A stretch of DNA of 64,000 bases from an uncultured Cetobacterium sp. (GTDB lineage Bacteria; Fusobacteriota; Fusobacteriia; Fusobacteriales; Fusobacteriaceae). Position numbers and translations under genes: made by a program. The stretch is from the NCBI RefSeq assembly GCF_945952365.1, contig NZ_CAMFHX010000007.1:38240-102239 (forward strand), in the 5' to 3' direction. The notes below the pieces were generated by a model. The model saw nothing but the letters and a program-made list of their open reading frames with translations. It did not search any database and had not been told where the DNA came from. Below, one piece after another: positions 1 through 9,111 of the stretch (positions within the stretch are counted from its first letter, which is position 1; every line of letters starts with the position of its first letter).

Positions 1-1
1 C

Positions 2-325
2 TGTAGTGATGGATTTGCAAAAAAATATACTGTTGAAATTCCAAAAGAATTTATGAAATATGTTGTTTATAAAGGTAGAGTGACTTTAGATGGAGCCTCT
101 TTAACTGTTGCATCTCTAACTGATACAACCTTTACCGTTTCTTTAATACCACATACTCAAAAATCTATTACTCTTGGATTTAAAAACATTGGGCAAAATA
201 TAAATGTTGAAACAGATCTTATTGGTAAACATCTTGAAAAATTGCTCCTGAGTAGAGAACAAAATGATGAAAAACCTAAATCAAATCTCTCTAAAAATTT
301 TTTAGCTGAAAATGGTTTTTTCTAA
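2..325 (+). CDS. ribE: Riboflavin synthase alpha subunit, C-terminal fragment
   Basis: This is the 3' end of a gene that begins before the window; the frame is open from base 2 to the TAA at 323. Riboflavin synthase dismutates two 6,7-dimethyl-8-ribityllumazine molecules to riboflavin. The visible 107 residues match the second lumazine-binding repeat: KGRVTLDGASLTV followed by the IPHTQ and NVETDLIGKH segments. The ATG at 53 lies inside this repeat and is not a start. The next gene is ribBA, 21 bases downstream with a strong RBS, so this is the end of a riboflavin operon. The family call is secure; the N-terminal half is not visible. Confidence 0.93.
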   Translation, partial: CSDGFAKKYTVEIPKEFMKYVVYKGRVTLDGASLTVASLTDTTFTVSLIPHTQKSITLGFKNIGQNINVETDLIGKHLEKLLLSREQNDEKPKSNLSKNFLAENGFF

Positions 326-346
326 TTATTAAAGGAGGAACAAATT

Positions 347-1546
347 ATGTTCAATAAAATAGAAGATGCAATCAACGATTTAAAAAATGGTAAACTTATC
401 GTTGTTGTAGATAATGAAAATAGAGAAAATGAGGGTGACCTTGTTGGTATTGGAGATATAATCTCTAAAGAAAATATAAATTTTATGATTAAATATGGAA
501 GAGGTCTAGTTTGTGTTCCTATTGAAGAGAAAAGAGCCTCTGAATTAGAATTACTTCCTATGGTTTATAATAATAGCGATTCTCATGGAACAGCATTTAC
601 AGTTTCTGTGGATTCTCTTAATGGAACAACAACTGGAATCTCTGTTGAAGATAGATACAATACTATCAAAGATCTTAGTTTTAAAGCCACTTCTGGAAAA
701 GAGTTCAAAAAACCCGGGCATATATTCCCTCTGATAGCTAAAAATGGCGGTGTAATAGAAAGACCCGGGCATACTGAAGCTTCTGTTGATTTAGCCAAAT
801 TAGCAGGTTTTAATGGATGTGGTGTTATCTGTGAAATTATAAAAGAAGATGGTGAAATGGCTAGAGTTCCGGATTTAATCGAATTCTGTAAAATTCATGA
901 TTTAAAAATGATTACTATTGAAGATTTAATTCAATATAGAAAAACTCATGAACTTCAAACTGAACTTGTTTGTGAAGCTCCTCTTCCTACAAAACATGGA
1001 ACATTTAGACTTATTGGATTCTCTAATACAATTGACTTTAAAGAGCATGTAGCTCTTGTTTTCGGAGATATCAAAGATAAAGATGACGTTCTTATTCGTG
1101 TTCATTCGGAATGTTTAACTGGAGATGCTTTTGGTTCTTTAAAATGTGATTGTGGTAGTCAACTTGATAGATCTTTACAGAGTATAGTTGAACATGGTTC
1201 TGGTGCTCTGCTTTATATGAGACAAGAGGGAAGAGGAATCGGCTTACTTAATAAAATTAAAGCATACGAACTTCAAGCTCAAGGAAAAGATACTGTTGAA
1301 GCTAACACTTTATTAGGTTTTGCTCCAGACCTTAGAGATTTTGCTGTTGCAGCTCAGATGATAAAACTTCTAGATATTAAAACTATAAATCTTATGACAA
1401 ACAATCCTAAAAAAATTGATGATTTAGAGAGATATGGAATTAAAATCACTAATAGAACTCAAATTGAGTTTCCATCTAACGCTTGTAACTCACACTATTT
1501 AAAAACTAAAAGAGAAAAAATGAATCATCTTTTCAAAATAAATTAA
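347..1546 (+). CDS. ribBA: Bifunctional 3,4-dihydroxy-2-butanone-4-phosphate synthase / GTP cyclohydrolase II
   Basis: The 399-residue protein supplies both precursors of riboflavin: DHBP from ribulose 5-phosphate and the pyrimidine from GTP. The N-terminal half (about 1-200) has the DHBP synthase acidic motif DNENRENEGD near residue 22 and the GHTEASVDLA segment. The C-terminal half (from about 205) has the GTP cyclohydrolase II zinc site with Cys in SECLTGDAFGSLKCDCG and the RQEGRGIGL loop. Length is typical of the fused enzyme. The start follows AAAGGAGG at 331. The expected partner ribH is not next; a terminator follows instead. Confidence 0.96.
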   Translation: MFNKIEDAINDLKNGKLIVVVDNENRENEGDLVGIGDIISKENINFMIKYGRGLVCVPIEEKRASELELLPMVYNNSDSHGTAFTVSVDSLNGTTTGISVEDRYNTIKDLSFKATSGKEFKKPGHIFPLIAKNGGVIERPGHTEASVDLAKLAGFNGCGVICEIIKEDGEMARVPDLIEFCKIHDLKMITIEDLIQYRKTHELQTELVCEAPLPTKHGTFRLIGFSNTIDFKEHVALVFGDIKDKDDVLIRVHSECLTGDAFGSLKCDCGSQLDRSLQSIVEHGSGALLYMRQEGRGIGLLNKIKAYELQAQGKDTVEANTLLGFAPDLRDFAVAAQMIKLLDIKTINLMTNNPKKIDDLERYGIKITNRTQIEFPSNACNSHYLKTKREKMNHLFKIN

Positions 1547-1561
1547 AAAATTCTAACAAAA

Positions 1562-1586
1562 AAGGCTTGAAATATTTTCAAGCCTT
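1562..1586. terminator. Bidirectional terminator between ribBA and the lipoprotein gene
   Basis: A perfect 10-bp stem (AAGGCTTGAA / TTCAAGCCTT) with a 5-base loop sits between convergent genes. It is followed by a short T-rich run on the plus strand and preceded by an A run that serves as the T tract on the minus strand. It overlaps the stop codon of the minus-strand gene. Confidence 0.8.
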
Positions 1587-1851
1587 AATCTTTTAAATCC
1601 TCTAATACCATTAAATAATAATCTATATCTTTCAAAAGATTTTCTTTGTCTTTTTTAGAAAAATCTCCTACAGAAATTCTAGTTTTTAATTCTTTGAATT
1701 GATTCTCTAACTCTTTTCTGTCCTTTTCTTTTATCGGTTTAGAAACTAAATTGTAAAAATCATTTTGATAACTTCTATAATCTCCTCTTAACCCCACAGA
1801 AAAACATCCAGTAAAAAGCAATCCTATACTTAAAATTAATAAGTTTTTCAT
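1585..1851 (-). CDS. Small predicted lipoprotein
   Basis: This 88-residue protein begins with a short signal peptide and the lipobox LFTGC, giving a lipidated Cys at residue 16. The mature part is charged and helical with many Lys and Glu and no recognisable domain. I start it at 1851 because AGGGGAAG lies about 8 bases upstream; the longer frame, starting at 1878, would lack an RBS and overlap the upstream esterase. It is probably co-transcribed with that esterase (4-base gap). Function is unknown; being lipid-anchored and exported is the only supported statement. Confidence 0.75.
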   Translation of the reverse strand: MKNLLILSIGLLFTGCFSVGLRGDYRSYQNDFYNLVSKPIKEKDRKELENQFKELKTRISVGDFSKKDKENLLKDIDYYLMVLEDLKD

Positions 1852-1855
1852 ATTT

Positions 1856-2884
1856 TTACTTCCCCTTTTTTGTTTCATCTGTAAAAAATTTCAAAAAATT
1901 ATAAATATCTTTAGAGATATAATCCCAAGTATGATATTCATTTTCATATATCTTTCCTTTAAAATCTAAATTATATTTCTTAGCTCTGCCAATTACATCA
2001 AGCCATTGCTGGAACATTAAATATGGTTTTTTATCCTCAGATCCAACACTCAAGTAGAACTTTTTATCTCTAAATTTTTCTGGTTCAGTTATTTTTATAA
2101 TACTATATGGATCATTTTTTAAAATTTTATAGCCCCAAGGACTAAAAACTTTTACAAAATGAGCTTTATTAACATCATTAAATAAAAATCTCGGTACATA
2201 TAGATATCTAAATATCCTCATTACTCTTCGATTAATACTCATTCTAATTAAACTAATAGCACCTGAAAAACTAGCTATAACATGGTATGAATCTAAATTT
2301 TTAAGACCTATCTTTAAAGAACCGTAGCCTCCCATAGAAAATCCACCTATCCCTTTAATAGATTCAGGATATCTGTCCTCTATAAACTTAGTCAAATCTT
2401 TAGAAAAAAACTCTTCATATTGATGAATATCATCTTTATAAAAGTTACTATACCAACTCTCACCCTTATATCCAGAATCTGGAAGAATAAATATCACATC
2501 ATCTATTCTTCCTTTTTTCTTTAATGTTAAATAATTTTCTCTTATCTTAGCTTTATAAAGCCAATCTTCACATCTATCTCTTATTCCATGTAATAAAACT
2601 AGACATAAAGGATTAGCTTTTAATTTTTTCGGTTTTAAAATCAAAAACCTCATTTTCTCTTCTGTATAACTACTCTTCAAGAAATGTTCCTCTAAGATAA
2701 ACTCAGCTTCGAACTCTTCATTTGAAAATTCTGAATACTTATGTTTTACATTTATAATTTTTTCAACTTGTGGAAAACTAAGAACTCTTTTTAGTTTTCT
2801 ATCTAATTTAAAATTATAAGGATATGTTACTATATAAAAAATCAAAGAAATTACAACTAGAAAAATCAGTATTTTTAGTATCAT
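1856..2884 (-). CDS. Membrane-anchored alpha/beta-hydrolase, putative esterase (esterase D-like)
   Basis: This 342-residue serine hydrolase has one N-terminal hydrophobic segment (residues 2-21), which would anchor it in the inner membrane. The rest is an alpha/beta-hydrolase of the putative esterase family. The nucleophile elbow GFSMGG places Ser183, with likely partners Asp284 in GSEDKK and His318 in EYHTWDY. The oxyanion region LLHGIRDR is near residue 98. Substrate is unknown. It follows asnS and precedes the lipoprotein gene in one minus-strand group. The family is clear; the substrate is not. Confidence 0.85.
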   Translation of the reverse strand: MILKILIFLVVISLIFYIVTYPYNFKLDRKLKRVLSFPQVEKIINVKHKYSEFSNEEFEAEFILEEHFLKSSYTEEKMRFLILKPKKLKANPLCLVLLHGIRDRCEDWLYKAKIRENYLTLKKKGRIDDVIFILPDSGYKGESWYSNFYKDDIHQYEEFFSKDLTKFIEDRYPESIKGIGGFSMGGYGSLKIGLKNLDSYHVIASFSGAISLIRMSINRRVMRIFRYLYVPRFLFNDVNKAHFVKVFSPWGYKILKNDPYSIIKITEPEKFRDKKFYLSVGSEDKKPYLMFQQWLDVIGRAKKYNLDFKGKIYENEYHTWDYISKDIYNFLKFFTDETKKGK

Positions 2885-2900
2885 TATTTTATTCTCCGAA

Positions 2901-4289
2901 TTAGAACTCTGCGTTATTTGGAGTTCTTGGGAATGGAATTACGTCTCTTATGTTTGTAATTCCTGTTATGTACATAAGCATTCTTTCAAATCCTAATCCA
3001 TATCCTGAATGAGGGAAGCTTCCATATCTTCTTAAATCTAAATAGAATCCATAATCTTCTGATTTCAATCCTACTTCAGCCATTCTTTCCTCTAAAATTT
3101 CTAAGCTATCCTCTCTTTGAGATCCACCGATGATCTCTCCAATTCCAGGTGCTAATAAATCCATAGCTCTTACTGTTTTTCCATCAGCATTTAATTTCAT
3201 ATAGAATGATTTTATATCTTTTGGATAATCAGTTACAAACACTGGTCTCTTAAAGTACTCTTCAGATAAGAATCTTTCATGCTCACTTTGTAAGTCGATT
3301 CCCCATTTAACTGGGTAATCAAATTTCTTTCCTGAATTTATTAAGATATCTACAGCTTCAGTGTATGTTACTTTTCCGAAGTTGCTGTTTAATACGTTGT
3401 TTAACTTGTCAAATAACCCTTTTTCTATGAATTGGTTAAAGAACTCCATCTCTTCTGGACACTCATCCATTACATATTTAACGATATATTTGATCATATC
3501 CTCTGCTAAATCCATATTTGCTTCTAAATCAGCAAATGCAATTTCAGGCTCTATCATCCAGAACTCTGCAGCATGTCTTGAAGTATTTGATTGCTCAGCT
3601 CTAAATGTCGGTCCAAATGTATAGATATTTCTAAATGCTGAACAATAAGTTTCTCCATTTAGTTGTCCACTTACTGTTAAGTTAGTCTCTTTTCCAAAGA
3701 AATCTTGTGAGAAATCTATTTTTCCAGCTTCAGTTTTAGGAGCGTTATTTAAATCTAAAGTTGTAACTCTAAACATCTCTCCTGCACCTTCACAATCTGA
3801 TCCTGTTATGATTGGAGTATGAGTGTATACAAATCCATTTTCTTGGAAGAACTTATGAATTGCATAAGCTAATACCGATCTAACTCTAAATACTGCTGAG
3901 AATGTATTTGTTCTTGGTCTTAAGTGAGCTATTGTTCTTAAAAACTCAAATGAGTGTCTTTTATTTTGTAATGGATACTCTAAATCAGCTTTTTGGAAAA
4001 CTTCAATCTCTTTTGCTTGAATTTCAAAAGTTTGTCCTGCACCTTGCGATGCTACTAAAATACCTTTTACAATTATTGATGATGATATTGATAATCTTGA
4101 TACCTCATCAAAGTTAGGTAAATTTGTGTCAAATACAATTTGAACACCTTTAAAGAAACTTCCATCATTTATCTCTATAAACCCAAAGTTTTTTTGTGAT
4201 CTTATCTTTCTTACCCAACCTGAAATCTCTATCTCCTGGTTGATACATTTTTCTGTTTCTCTATAAAGAGTTTTTACTAGTTGCTTCAT
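2901..4289 (-). CDS. asnS: Asparaginyl-tRNA synthetase
   Basis: The 462-residue class IIb enzyme charges tRNA-Asn. An N-terminal OB-fold anticodon-binding domain occupies about residues 15-105. The catalytic core carries motif 2 ([21 protein letters not shown] region) and motif 3 ([15 protein letters not shown]). The insert and length fit AsnRS rather than AspRS. It lies 10 bases downstream of the DUF896 gene with a GGGGG RBS in the gap, so the two probably form an operon from the promoter at 4537-4565. Confidence 0.97.
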   Translation of the reverse strand: MKQLVKTLYRETEKCINQEIEISGWVRKIRSQKNFGFIEINDGSFFKGVQIVFDTNLPNFDEVSRLSISSSIIVKGILVASQGAGQTFEIQAKEIEVFQKADLEYPLQNKRHSFEFLRTIAHLRPRTNTFSAVFRVRSVLAYAIHKFFQENGFVYTHTPIITGSDCEGAGEMFRVTTLDLNNAPKTEAGKIDFSQDFFGKETNLTVSGQLNGETYCSAFRNIYTFGPTFRAEQSNTSRHAAEFWMIEPEIAFADLEANMDLAEDMIKYIVKYVMDECPEEMEFFNQFIEKGLFDKLNNVLNSNFGKVTYTEAVDILINSGKKFDYPVKWGIDLQSEHERFLSEEYFKRPVFVTDYPKDIKSFYMKLNADGKTVRAMDLLAPGIGEIIGGSQREDSLEILEERMAEVGLKSEDYGFYLDLRRYGSFPHSGYGLGFERMLMYITGITNIRDVIPFPRTPNNAEF

Positions 4290-4299
4290 TTTTATCCCC

Positions 4300-4485
4300 C
4301 TATATCATTTTTGCTTCATCGACAATTTCGATGCTGTCTAATTTCTGTCTTACTTGTGCTTTAAACTGTTCTAAATATAACTTTCTATACTTTTCTCTTT
4401 CAAGCTTTTCTTCTGCTGTTAGCTCTCTTTTTTTAGCTTGATTAGAAAAGTAATTAACCATCTCTATGATATCTTTCATTTCCAT
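4300..4485 (-). CDS. DUF896 family small cytoplasmic protein
   Basis: A 61-residue helical protein of the DUF896 (YnzC/YnzG-like) family. It has a helix [18 protein letters not shown], a loop, then the conserved [21 protein letters not shown] segment. I use the ATG at 4485 because GGAGGA (4493-4498) is 7 bases upstream; the TTG at 4500 and the first ATG at 4491 are too close to that site. B. subtilis members belong to the SOS regulon, but I see no LexA box here. It is the first gene before asnS. Molecular function is unknown. Confidence 0.85.
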   Translation of the reverse strand: MEMKDIIEMVNYFSNQAKKRELTAEEKLEREKYRKLYLEQFKAQVRQKLDSIEIVDEAKMI

Positions 4486-4536
4486 AATCATTTCCTCCAA
4501 ACTATATTATATATAGTCTTATTTAACTTTTCTGTA

Positions 4537-4565
4537 ATTATACCGTTTATTTGAGTTTTTGTCAA
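4537..4565 (-). promoter_or_regulatory. Consensus promoter for the DUF896-asnS operon
   Basis: On the minus strand, TTGACA (4560-4565) and TATAAT (4537-4542) are separated by exactly 17 bases, a perfect sigma-70 consensus. The start site would lie about 40 bases before the DUF896 ATG. Confidence 0.85.
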
Positions 4566-4620
4566 TTTGCTTGTAACTCTAGATAAAGATATTTTTGTTG
4601 TATTATTTTTGGGGAAAAAT

Positions 4621-4629
4621 TGCTATAAT
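4621..4629 (+). promoter_or_regulatory. Extended -10 promoter for aroA
   Basis: TGCTATAAT is an extended -10 element about 37 bases before the aroA ATG. No good -35 hexamer lies 17 bases upstream, which fits the TGn type of promoter. Confidence 0.55.
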
Positions 4630-4665
4630 TTAAATGAAAAAAATTTTAAGGAGTTGAAGTTTTCT

Positions 4666-5949
4666 ATGAACTATTTCCAACCAAAACCCAGTACAAATTT
4701 TAATGTTACTGTTGATATTCCAGGTTCAAAATCTATTACTAATAGAGCACTTATTCTTTCAGCTCTTTCTGGAAAAAATGTAACTTTGAGAAATATACTT
4801 TTAAGTGATGATACCAAATATATGATTGAAGCTTTAAAAGCATTAAATAATGATATTGAACTCGATTTACAAAACAAGACTTTAAAAATTAAAGGAAATA
4901 AAAATCCAAAATTTGAAAACCTTGAAATCTATATAGGAAATGCTGGAACTGCGATGAGATTTTTAAGTTCATATCTTGCAACAGGAACAGGCTCAGCTGT
5001 TCTCTATGGAAACGCTCGGATGAATGTAAGACCGATTAAAGATCTTGTAGATTCTCTAACTCAGCTTGGAGTGAAAGTTGAATATCTTAATGAAGTTGGT
5101 TTTCCACCAATAAGAATTACAGCAAATGGAGTTTCTGCAAAAACTGTAGAAATTGATTGCAGTAAAAGTAGTCAATACATCTCATCTATATTAATGGCTT
5201 CTCCTAATTTTAAATCACCTATTGAGATTAAAACTATAGGAAGAGTTGTATCTAAACCATATATAAATATGACACTTAAGATGATGAAAGATTTTGGAAT
5301 TCAATTTTTAGAAAAAGATAATAGCATCTATATTCAGCCTCAAGAATACTCTACATCAGAATACCTTATAGAAGGAGATATGTCTTCAGCATCTTATTTC
5401 TTGGCTATGGCCCTTATATCTAACTCTACAGTTAGATTAAATAACTTTTTCAAAAATAGTATTCAAGGAGATTCTCAATTTTTAAATGTTTTAACAAAAA
5501 TAGGGTTAAAAATCCTTTCTTTTAACGAAACAAATATCACCGTACAAGGAGTTGAAAACTACAATGGAATTGAACTTAGTATGAATGATATTCCAGATGT
5601 TGCACAAACACTTGCAGCTGTTGCTCTATTTGCTGAGACTCCTACAAAAGTATGGGATGTAGAAAATATGAGAATAAAGGAAACCGATAGAATTTCCGCT
5701 TTAAAAAATGAAATATTAAAATTAAATGGAAATTTCGAAGAGTTTCAAGATGGATTTTTAATTACCCCTAAACCTTTTACTGAATATGAAGGTGAGTTTT
5801 TAGAGACATACGATGACCATAGAATGGCCATGTCTTTAACTTTAATCGGTCTTAGAGTTCCTAATATCAAAATTTTAGATCCTAATTGTGTTTCTAAAAC
5901 TTTCCCTAACTTCTTCGAAGAGTTTAATAAAATTTATTTGGGGGAATAA
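4666..5949 (+). CDS. aroA: 3-phosphoshikimate 1-carboxyvinyltransferase (EPSP synthase)
   Basis: The 427-residue enzyme transfers enolpyruvate from PEP to shikimate 3-phosphate in aromatic amino acid synthesis. Visible family motifs are PGSKSITNRALI near the N terminus, the PEP loop GNAGTAMRF, the KETDRI segment and DDHRMAMS near the C terminus. I start at 4666 because AAGGAG lies upstream and the protein then has the normal EPSPS length; a longer frame from 4567 adds 33 residues unlike the family and would cover the promoter. No other shikimate gene is adjacent. The autotransporter gene begins one base after the stop. Confidence 0.96.
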   Translation: MNYFQPKPSTNFNVTVDIPGSKSITNRALILSALSGKNVTLRNILLSDDTKYMIEALKALNNDIELDLQNKTLKIKGNKNPKFENLEIYIGNAGTAMRFLSSYLATGTGSAVLYGNARMNVRPIKDLVDSLTQLGVKVEYLNEVGFPPIRITANGVSAKTVEIDCSKSSQYISSILMASPNFKSPIEIKTIGRVVSKPYINMTLKMMKDFGIQFLEKDNSIYIQPQEYSTSEYLIEGDMSSASYFLAMALISNSTVRLNNFFKNSIQGDSQFLNVLTKIGLKILSFNETNITVQGVENYNGIELSMNDIPDVAQTLAAVALFAETPTKVWDVENMRIKETDRISALKNEILKLNGNFEEFQDGFLITPKPFTEYEGEFLETYDDHRMAMSLTLIGLRVPNIKILDPNCVSKTFPNFFEEFNKIYLGE

Positions 5950-5950
5950 A

Positions 5951-8227
5951 ATGAAAATGAAATATCTATTTTTTATACTCTTATTTACTTTTTCGTTTAG
6001 CTTCTCTAAAACAGTTGAAGATATCGAAATCAAAAGATTAAAAGAACAGATTAAAATACTTCAAAAAGAGATTCAGGTTTTAGAAGCTAAAAAAATAGAA
6101 AAGTTTAAAGAAGAGGAAAAACAACCTAAGATAGGATTGGTTTTAAGTGGTGGTGGTGCAAAAGGATTTGCACATATTGGTGTTTTAAAAGTTTTAGAGG
6201 AAAATAATATTAAAATAGATTATATTGCCGGAACAAGTATGGGAGCTCTTATTGGTGCTCTTTACTCTGCTGGTTATACTGCTGATCAGATTGAAAAACT
6301 TGTCTTAGATATCAATTGGCAAGAAACTTTTAACGATAGCCCTAATCTTGCAGATATCCCTATTGATCAAAGGTCTTTGATGAAAAATTACAATCTATCT
6401 TTAAAATATGATAACTCACTTAACTTTGCATTACCTAAAGGAATTAGAAATACACAGAAGATATACCTCACTTTAAAAAATCTTTTATGGAATGTTGAGC
6501 AAACAAGAGACTTTAAAAAACTTCCTATTCCTTTAGAGATTATTGCAACTGACTTAAACACAGGTAAGGCCAAAGCTTTTAATAGTGGAGATTTAGCTCA
6601 AGTTATTACAGCTAGTATATCAATACCTACTATTTTTGATCCTGTAGTTATTGGTGGAAATTATTATGTTGATGGATTATTATCTCGAAACTTCCCTGTT
6701 GAGGATGCTTTTAATTTAGGAGCTGATATAGTTATCGGTGTAGATGTTGGAAGTTCACTACAGAAAAAAGATGATTATGACATTCTTAGTGTTGCTGATC
6801 AAATAGTTGCTATTCAAAGTACAAGCTCTACTAAAAAGCAACGTGACTTAACTACAATTCTTATCGATCCTGATGTTTCGAAGTATAAAACAACAGATTT
6901 TAACGATTTTAAAGCGATTAAAAATCTTGGAGAAGTTGCTGCTAAGAAGCAAATTGATAAAATTTTAACTTTTGGACCTAAACAAAATAAAAGAAAAAGT
7001 TCACTGCAATTTAAAAATAATTTTGTATTAGAAAATCTAGAGATTATTAGTGAAACAGAAAATGAAAATCACAAAGATATTATACAATCTATTTTTAAAA
7101 ACTCAATTGGAAATAGTGTAAATCCTGACACTTTAGAAAATTTAATGCTAAAGACATATAGTCTTAATTTTGTTAATAAAATATATTACTCTTTTAAAGA
7201 TACTACTTTAAAACTTCAAGTAGAAGAGACGCCGACTAATATAGTAGGATTGGGTGTCGATTACCAAACTGATTATGGAACTACATTTTCAATTGGAACC
7301 GATATTAGCTCTTTTGGAAAAATTGGAACATTATCAACAATTGAAACAACTTTTGGAGATTATTTAGGGCTTAATCTTAAAAACTTCTCATATTATGGTG
7401 TTTCAAATAAAGTTGGAATACTTAGTAGCGTAAGTTACTCTGAAAATCCATTTTTTATCTATCACAACAAAGATAAAATTGGAAGTTATAAAAGCCAAGT
7501 TACAAAACTCGAAAGTGCTTTTGTAACTCAATATTCAAATCTATTTTTATTCTCTTACGGAGCTTCATTAAACTATAGTCGTTTAGAGTCTGAGATTAAA
7601 AATATTTTTGATGACTCAGTTGAATACTCAAAAAGTTACGGAGATATCTTCTTTAACATCAACTGGGATAAAACTAACTCTACAGCTTTTCCTACTAAAG
7701 GAGTTAAGGGTGAGGCTTCTCAAAGATGGGGTGGAAATTTAGGAAAGGATAACCTTAATTTTTTATCTACTAACTATATTTCATCTAACTATATTCCCCT
7801 TACAGAAACTACTAGTTTAACTGCCAAGCTTTTTGGAGGAAATGTAAGTGGAGATGATATCCTTCCTGATAAATATATTAAGCTAGGAGGATTATCTGAT
7901 GATCTTTCACAAAATATATTCTCATTTAGTGGATACTATTTCCAAGAGAAATATCTATCATCTCTTTTTGGAATTAGTTTGGGACTTCAACAAAAGATTA
8001 TTGAGAATCTTTATTTTAGTACTCATTGGGATGTGGCTACTTATAAATATGTAAATGAAGATTTCTCAGATAACTCTAAGTCTATTCTTTGGAAAGATTA
8101 TTCTCAAGGTGCAAGTATTGGTCTTAATTATCTAAGCCTTATTGGTCCAATTAAGTTCAATATATCAAAAGCACAAGAGTCCCATGACTATCTTTTCCAA
8201 TTTAGTTTTGGATATAAATTTGATTAA
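5951..8227 (+). CDS. Patatin-like phospholipase with POTRA and beta-barrel (type Vd autotransporter, FplA/PlpD-like)
   Basis: This 758-residue outer-membrane protein has a signal peptide (1-19), a short coiled coil (about 25-55), and a patatin domain (about 60-270) with oxyanion loop GGGAKG, nucleophile GTSMG (Ser96) and catalytic Asp241 in VDGLL. A single POTRA-like region follows (about 345-425), then a 16-strand BamA/TpsB-type barrel ending FSFGYKFD. This order is the hallmark of type Vd secretion; F. nucleatum FplA is a known phospholipase A1 of this type. The ATG at 5951 has a GGGGG RBS; a start at 5888 would overlap aroA and spoil the signal peptide. Lipid preference is not visible. Confidence 0.93.
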   Translation: MKMKYLFFILLFTFSFSFSKTVEDIEIKRLKEQIKILQKEIQVLEAKKIEKFKEEEKQPKIGLVLSGGGAKGFAHIGVLKVLEENNIKIDYIAGTSMGALIGALYSAGYTADQIEKLVLDINWQETFNDSPNLADIPIDQRSLMKNYNLSLKYDNSLNFALPKGIRNTQKIYLTLKNLLWNVEQTRDFKKLPIPLEIIATDLNTGKAKAFNSGDLAQVITASISIPTIFDPVVIGGNYYVDGLLSRNFPVEDAFNLGADIVIGVDVGSSLQKKDDYDILSVADQIVAIQSTSSTKKQRDLTTILIDPDVSKYKTTDFNDFKAIKNLGEVAAKKQIDKILTFGPKQNKRKSSLQFKNNFVLENLEIISETENENHKDIIQSIFKNSIGNSVNPDTLENLMLKTYSLNFVNKIYYSFKDTTLKLQVEETPTNIVGLGVDYQTDYGTTFSIGTDISSFGKIGTLSTIETTFGDYLGLNLKNFSYYGVSNKVGILSSVSYSENPFFIYHNKDKIGSYKSQVTKLESAFVTQYSNLFLFSYGASLNYSRLESEIKNIFDDSVEYSKSYGDIFFNINWDKTNSTAFPTKGVKGEASQRWGGNLGKDNLNFLSTNYISSNYIPLTETTSLTAKLFGGNVSGDDILPDKYIKLGGLSDDLSQNIFSFSGYYFQEKYLSSLFGISLGLQQKIIENLYFSTHWDVATYKYVNEDFSDNSKSILWKDYSQGASIGLNYLSLIGPIKFNISKAQESHDYLFQFSFGYKFD

Positions 8228-8244
8228 TATTGAAATATAATAAG

Positions 8245-8274
8245 AAAAACACCCTAAATTATTAGGGTGTTTTT
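8245..8274. terminator. Bidirectional terminator between the autotransporter and yjjW genes
   Basis: A perfect 13-bp stem (AAAAACACCCTAA paired with TTAGGGTGTTTTT) with a 4-base loop ATTA. T runs on both strands serve both convergent genes, and the hairpin overlaps the yjjW stop codon. Confidence 0.88.
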
Positions 8275-9111
8275 TACTTCTAAACTCTGAGCTAAATCTT
8301 CTAGCTCTTTTAACTCTATATCCGAAGGTGAAAAAAGATTTTTTTGTAACTTCTCTCTAACTCCAAAATGTCTATACCTAATTATTTTATATCTTATATC
8401 TGTTTTAGATATAATCTCAGAAACTTTTTTTATTGTTAATCTATTGTTTAACTTTTGATTAACAACAACTGTTCTAACCTCAAATAACTTTTCTATACTT
8501 TTTAAAAATTGAAGATTTTCTATTACATTTTCAACTTTTTCTGCTGTTAAGTCTATATGCTCTTGCTCATCCCAAGCTTTTACATCCAACATAAAGAAAT
8601 CAGTTATATCTACAAACTCTTTATACATTTCATCCTTTAAATTTAAACCTCCATTCGTATCCACAAAGCAAGTTAAATTTGACCACTTTCTCTTTATCTC
8701 TTTAAAAAACTCTGTAATAAATCTATATTGAAGTGTGCTCTCGCCTCCACTAACAGTTACACCTTTGATAAAAGGTTTCACCTTAGTTACCTCTTTTATC
8801 AATTCATTTATTGTGTATTCTTTAATTTTAGGTGAAGCATCAAATTTACAAATTTTTATACATTTATCACATTCACAGCATAGATTCTCTTTCCACTTCA
8901 CACTGCTTTCATCTATGTAAAGAGCTGATGTTGGACACACCTCTACACATTGATAACAATTTTTACATTCATTTATTGTCTCTGGATTATGACAATATTC
9001 ACAATTAAAATTACAACCTTGAAAAAATATTGCCATTCTATTTCCTGGTCCATCAACATTTGAAAATTTAATTATTTTATTTATTTTAGCAGATAATTCC
9101 ATACTACTCAC
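8254..9111 (-). CDS. yjjW: YjjW-family glycine radical enzyme activase (radical SAM)
   Basis: This 285-residue activating enzyme would use SAM and a 4Fe-4S cluster to install the glycyl radical on the neighbouring YjjI protein. The radical SAM motif is CNFNCEYC near residue 33. It is followed by an inserted pair of ferredoxin motifs (CKNCYQCVEVCP and CCECDKCIKIC), as in activases with auxiliary clusters. The SAM-binding SGGEST segment is near residue 120. The start ATG overlaps the yjjI stop by 8 bases, showing translational coupling. It could be mislabelled as a pyruvate formate-lyase or NrdD activase, but the partner gene argues for YjjW. Confidence 0.85.
   Translation of the reverse strand: MSSMELSAKINKIIKFSNVDGPGNRMAIFFQGCNFNCEYCHNPETINECKNCYQCVEVCPTSALYIDESSVKWKENLCCECDKCIKICKFDASPKIKEYTINELIKEVTKVKPFIKGVTVSGGESTLQYRFITEFFKEIKRKWSNLTCFVDTNGGLNLKDEMYKEFVDITDFFMLDVKAWDEQEHIDLTAEKVENVIENLQFLKSIEKLFEVRTVVVNQKLNNRLTIKKVSEIISKTDIRYKIIRYRHFGVREKLQKNLFSPSDIELKELEDLAQSLEVKNTLII

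Noticed and set aside
53..325. A complete 90-residue gene
   Set aside because: The ATG at 53 is internal to the riboflavin synthase fragment, which is open from the window edge.
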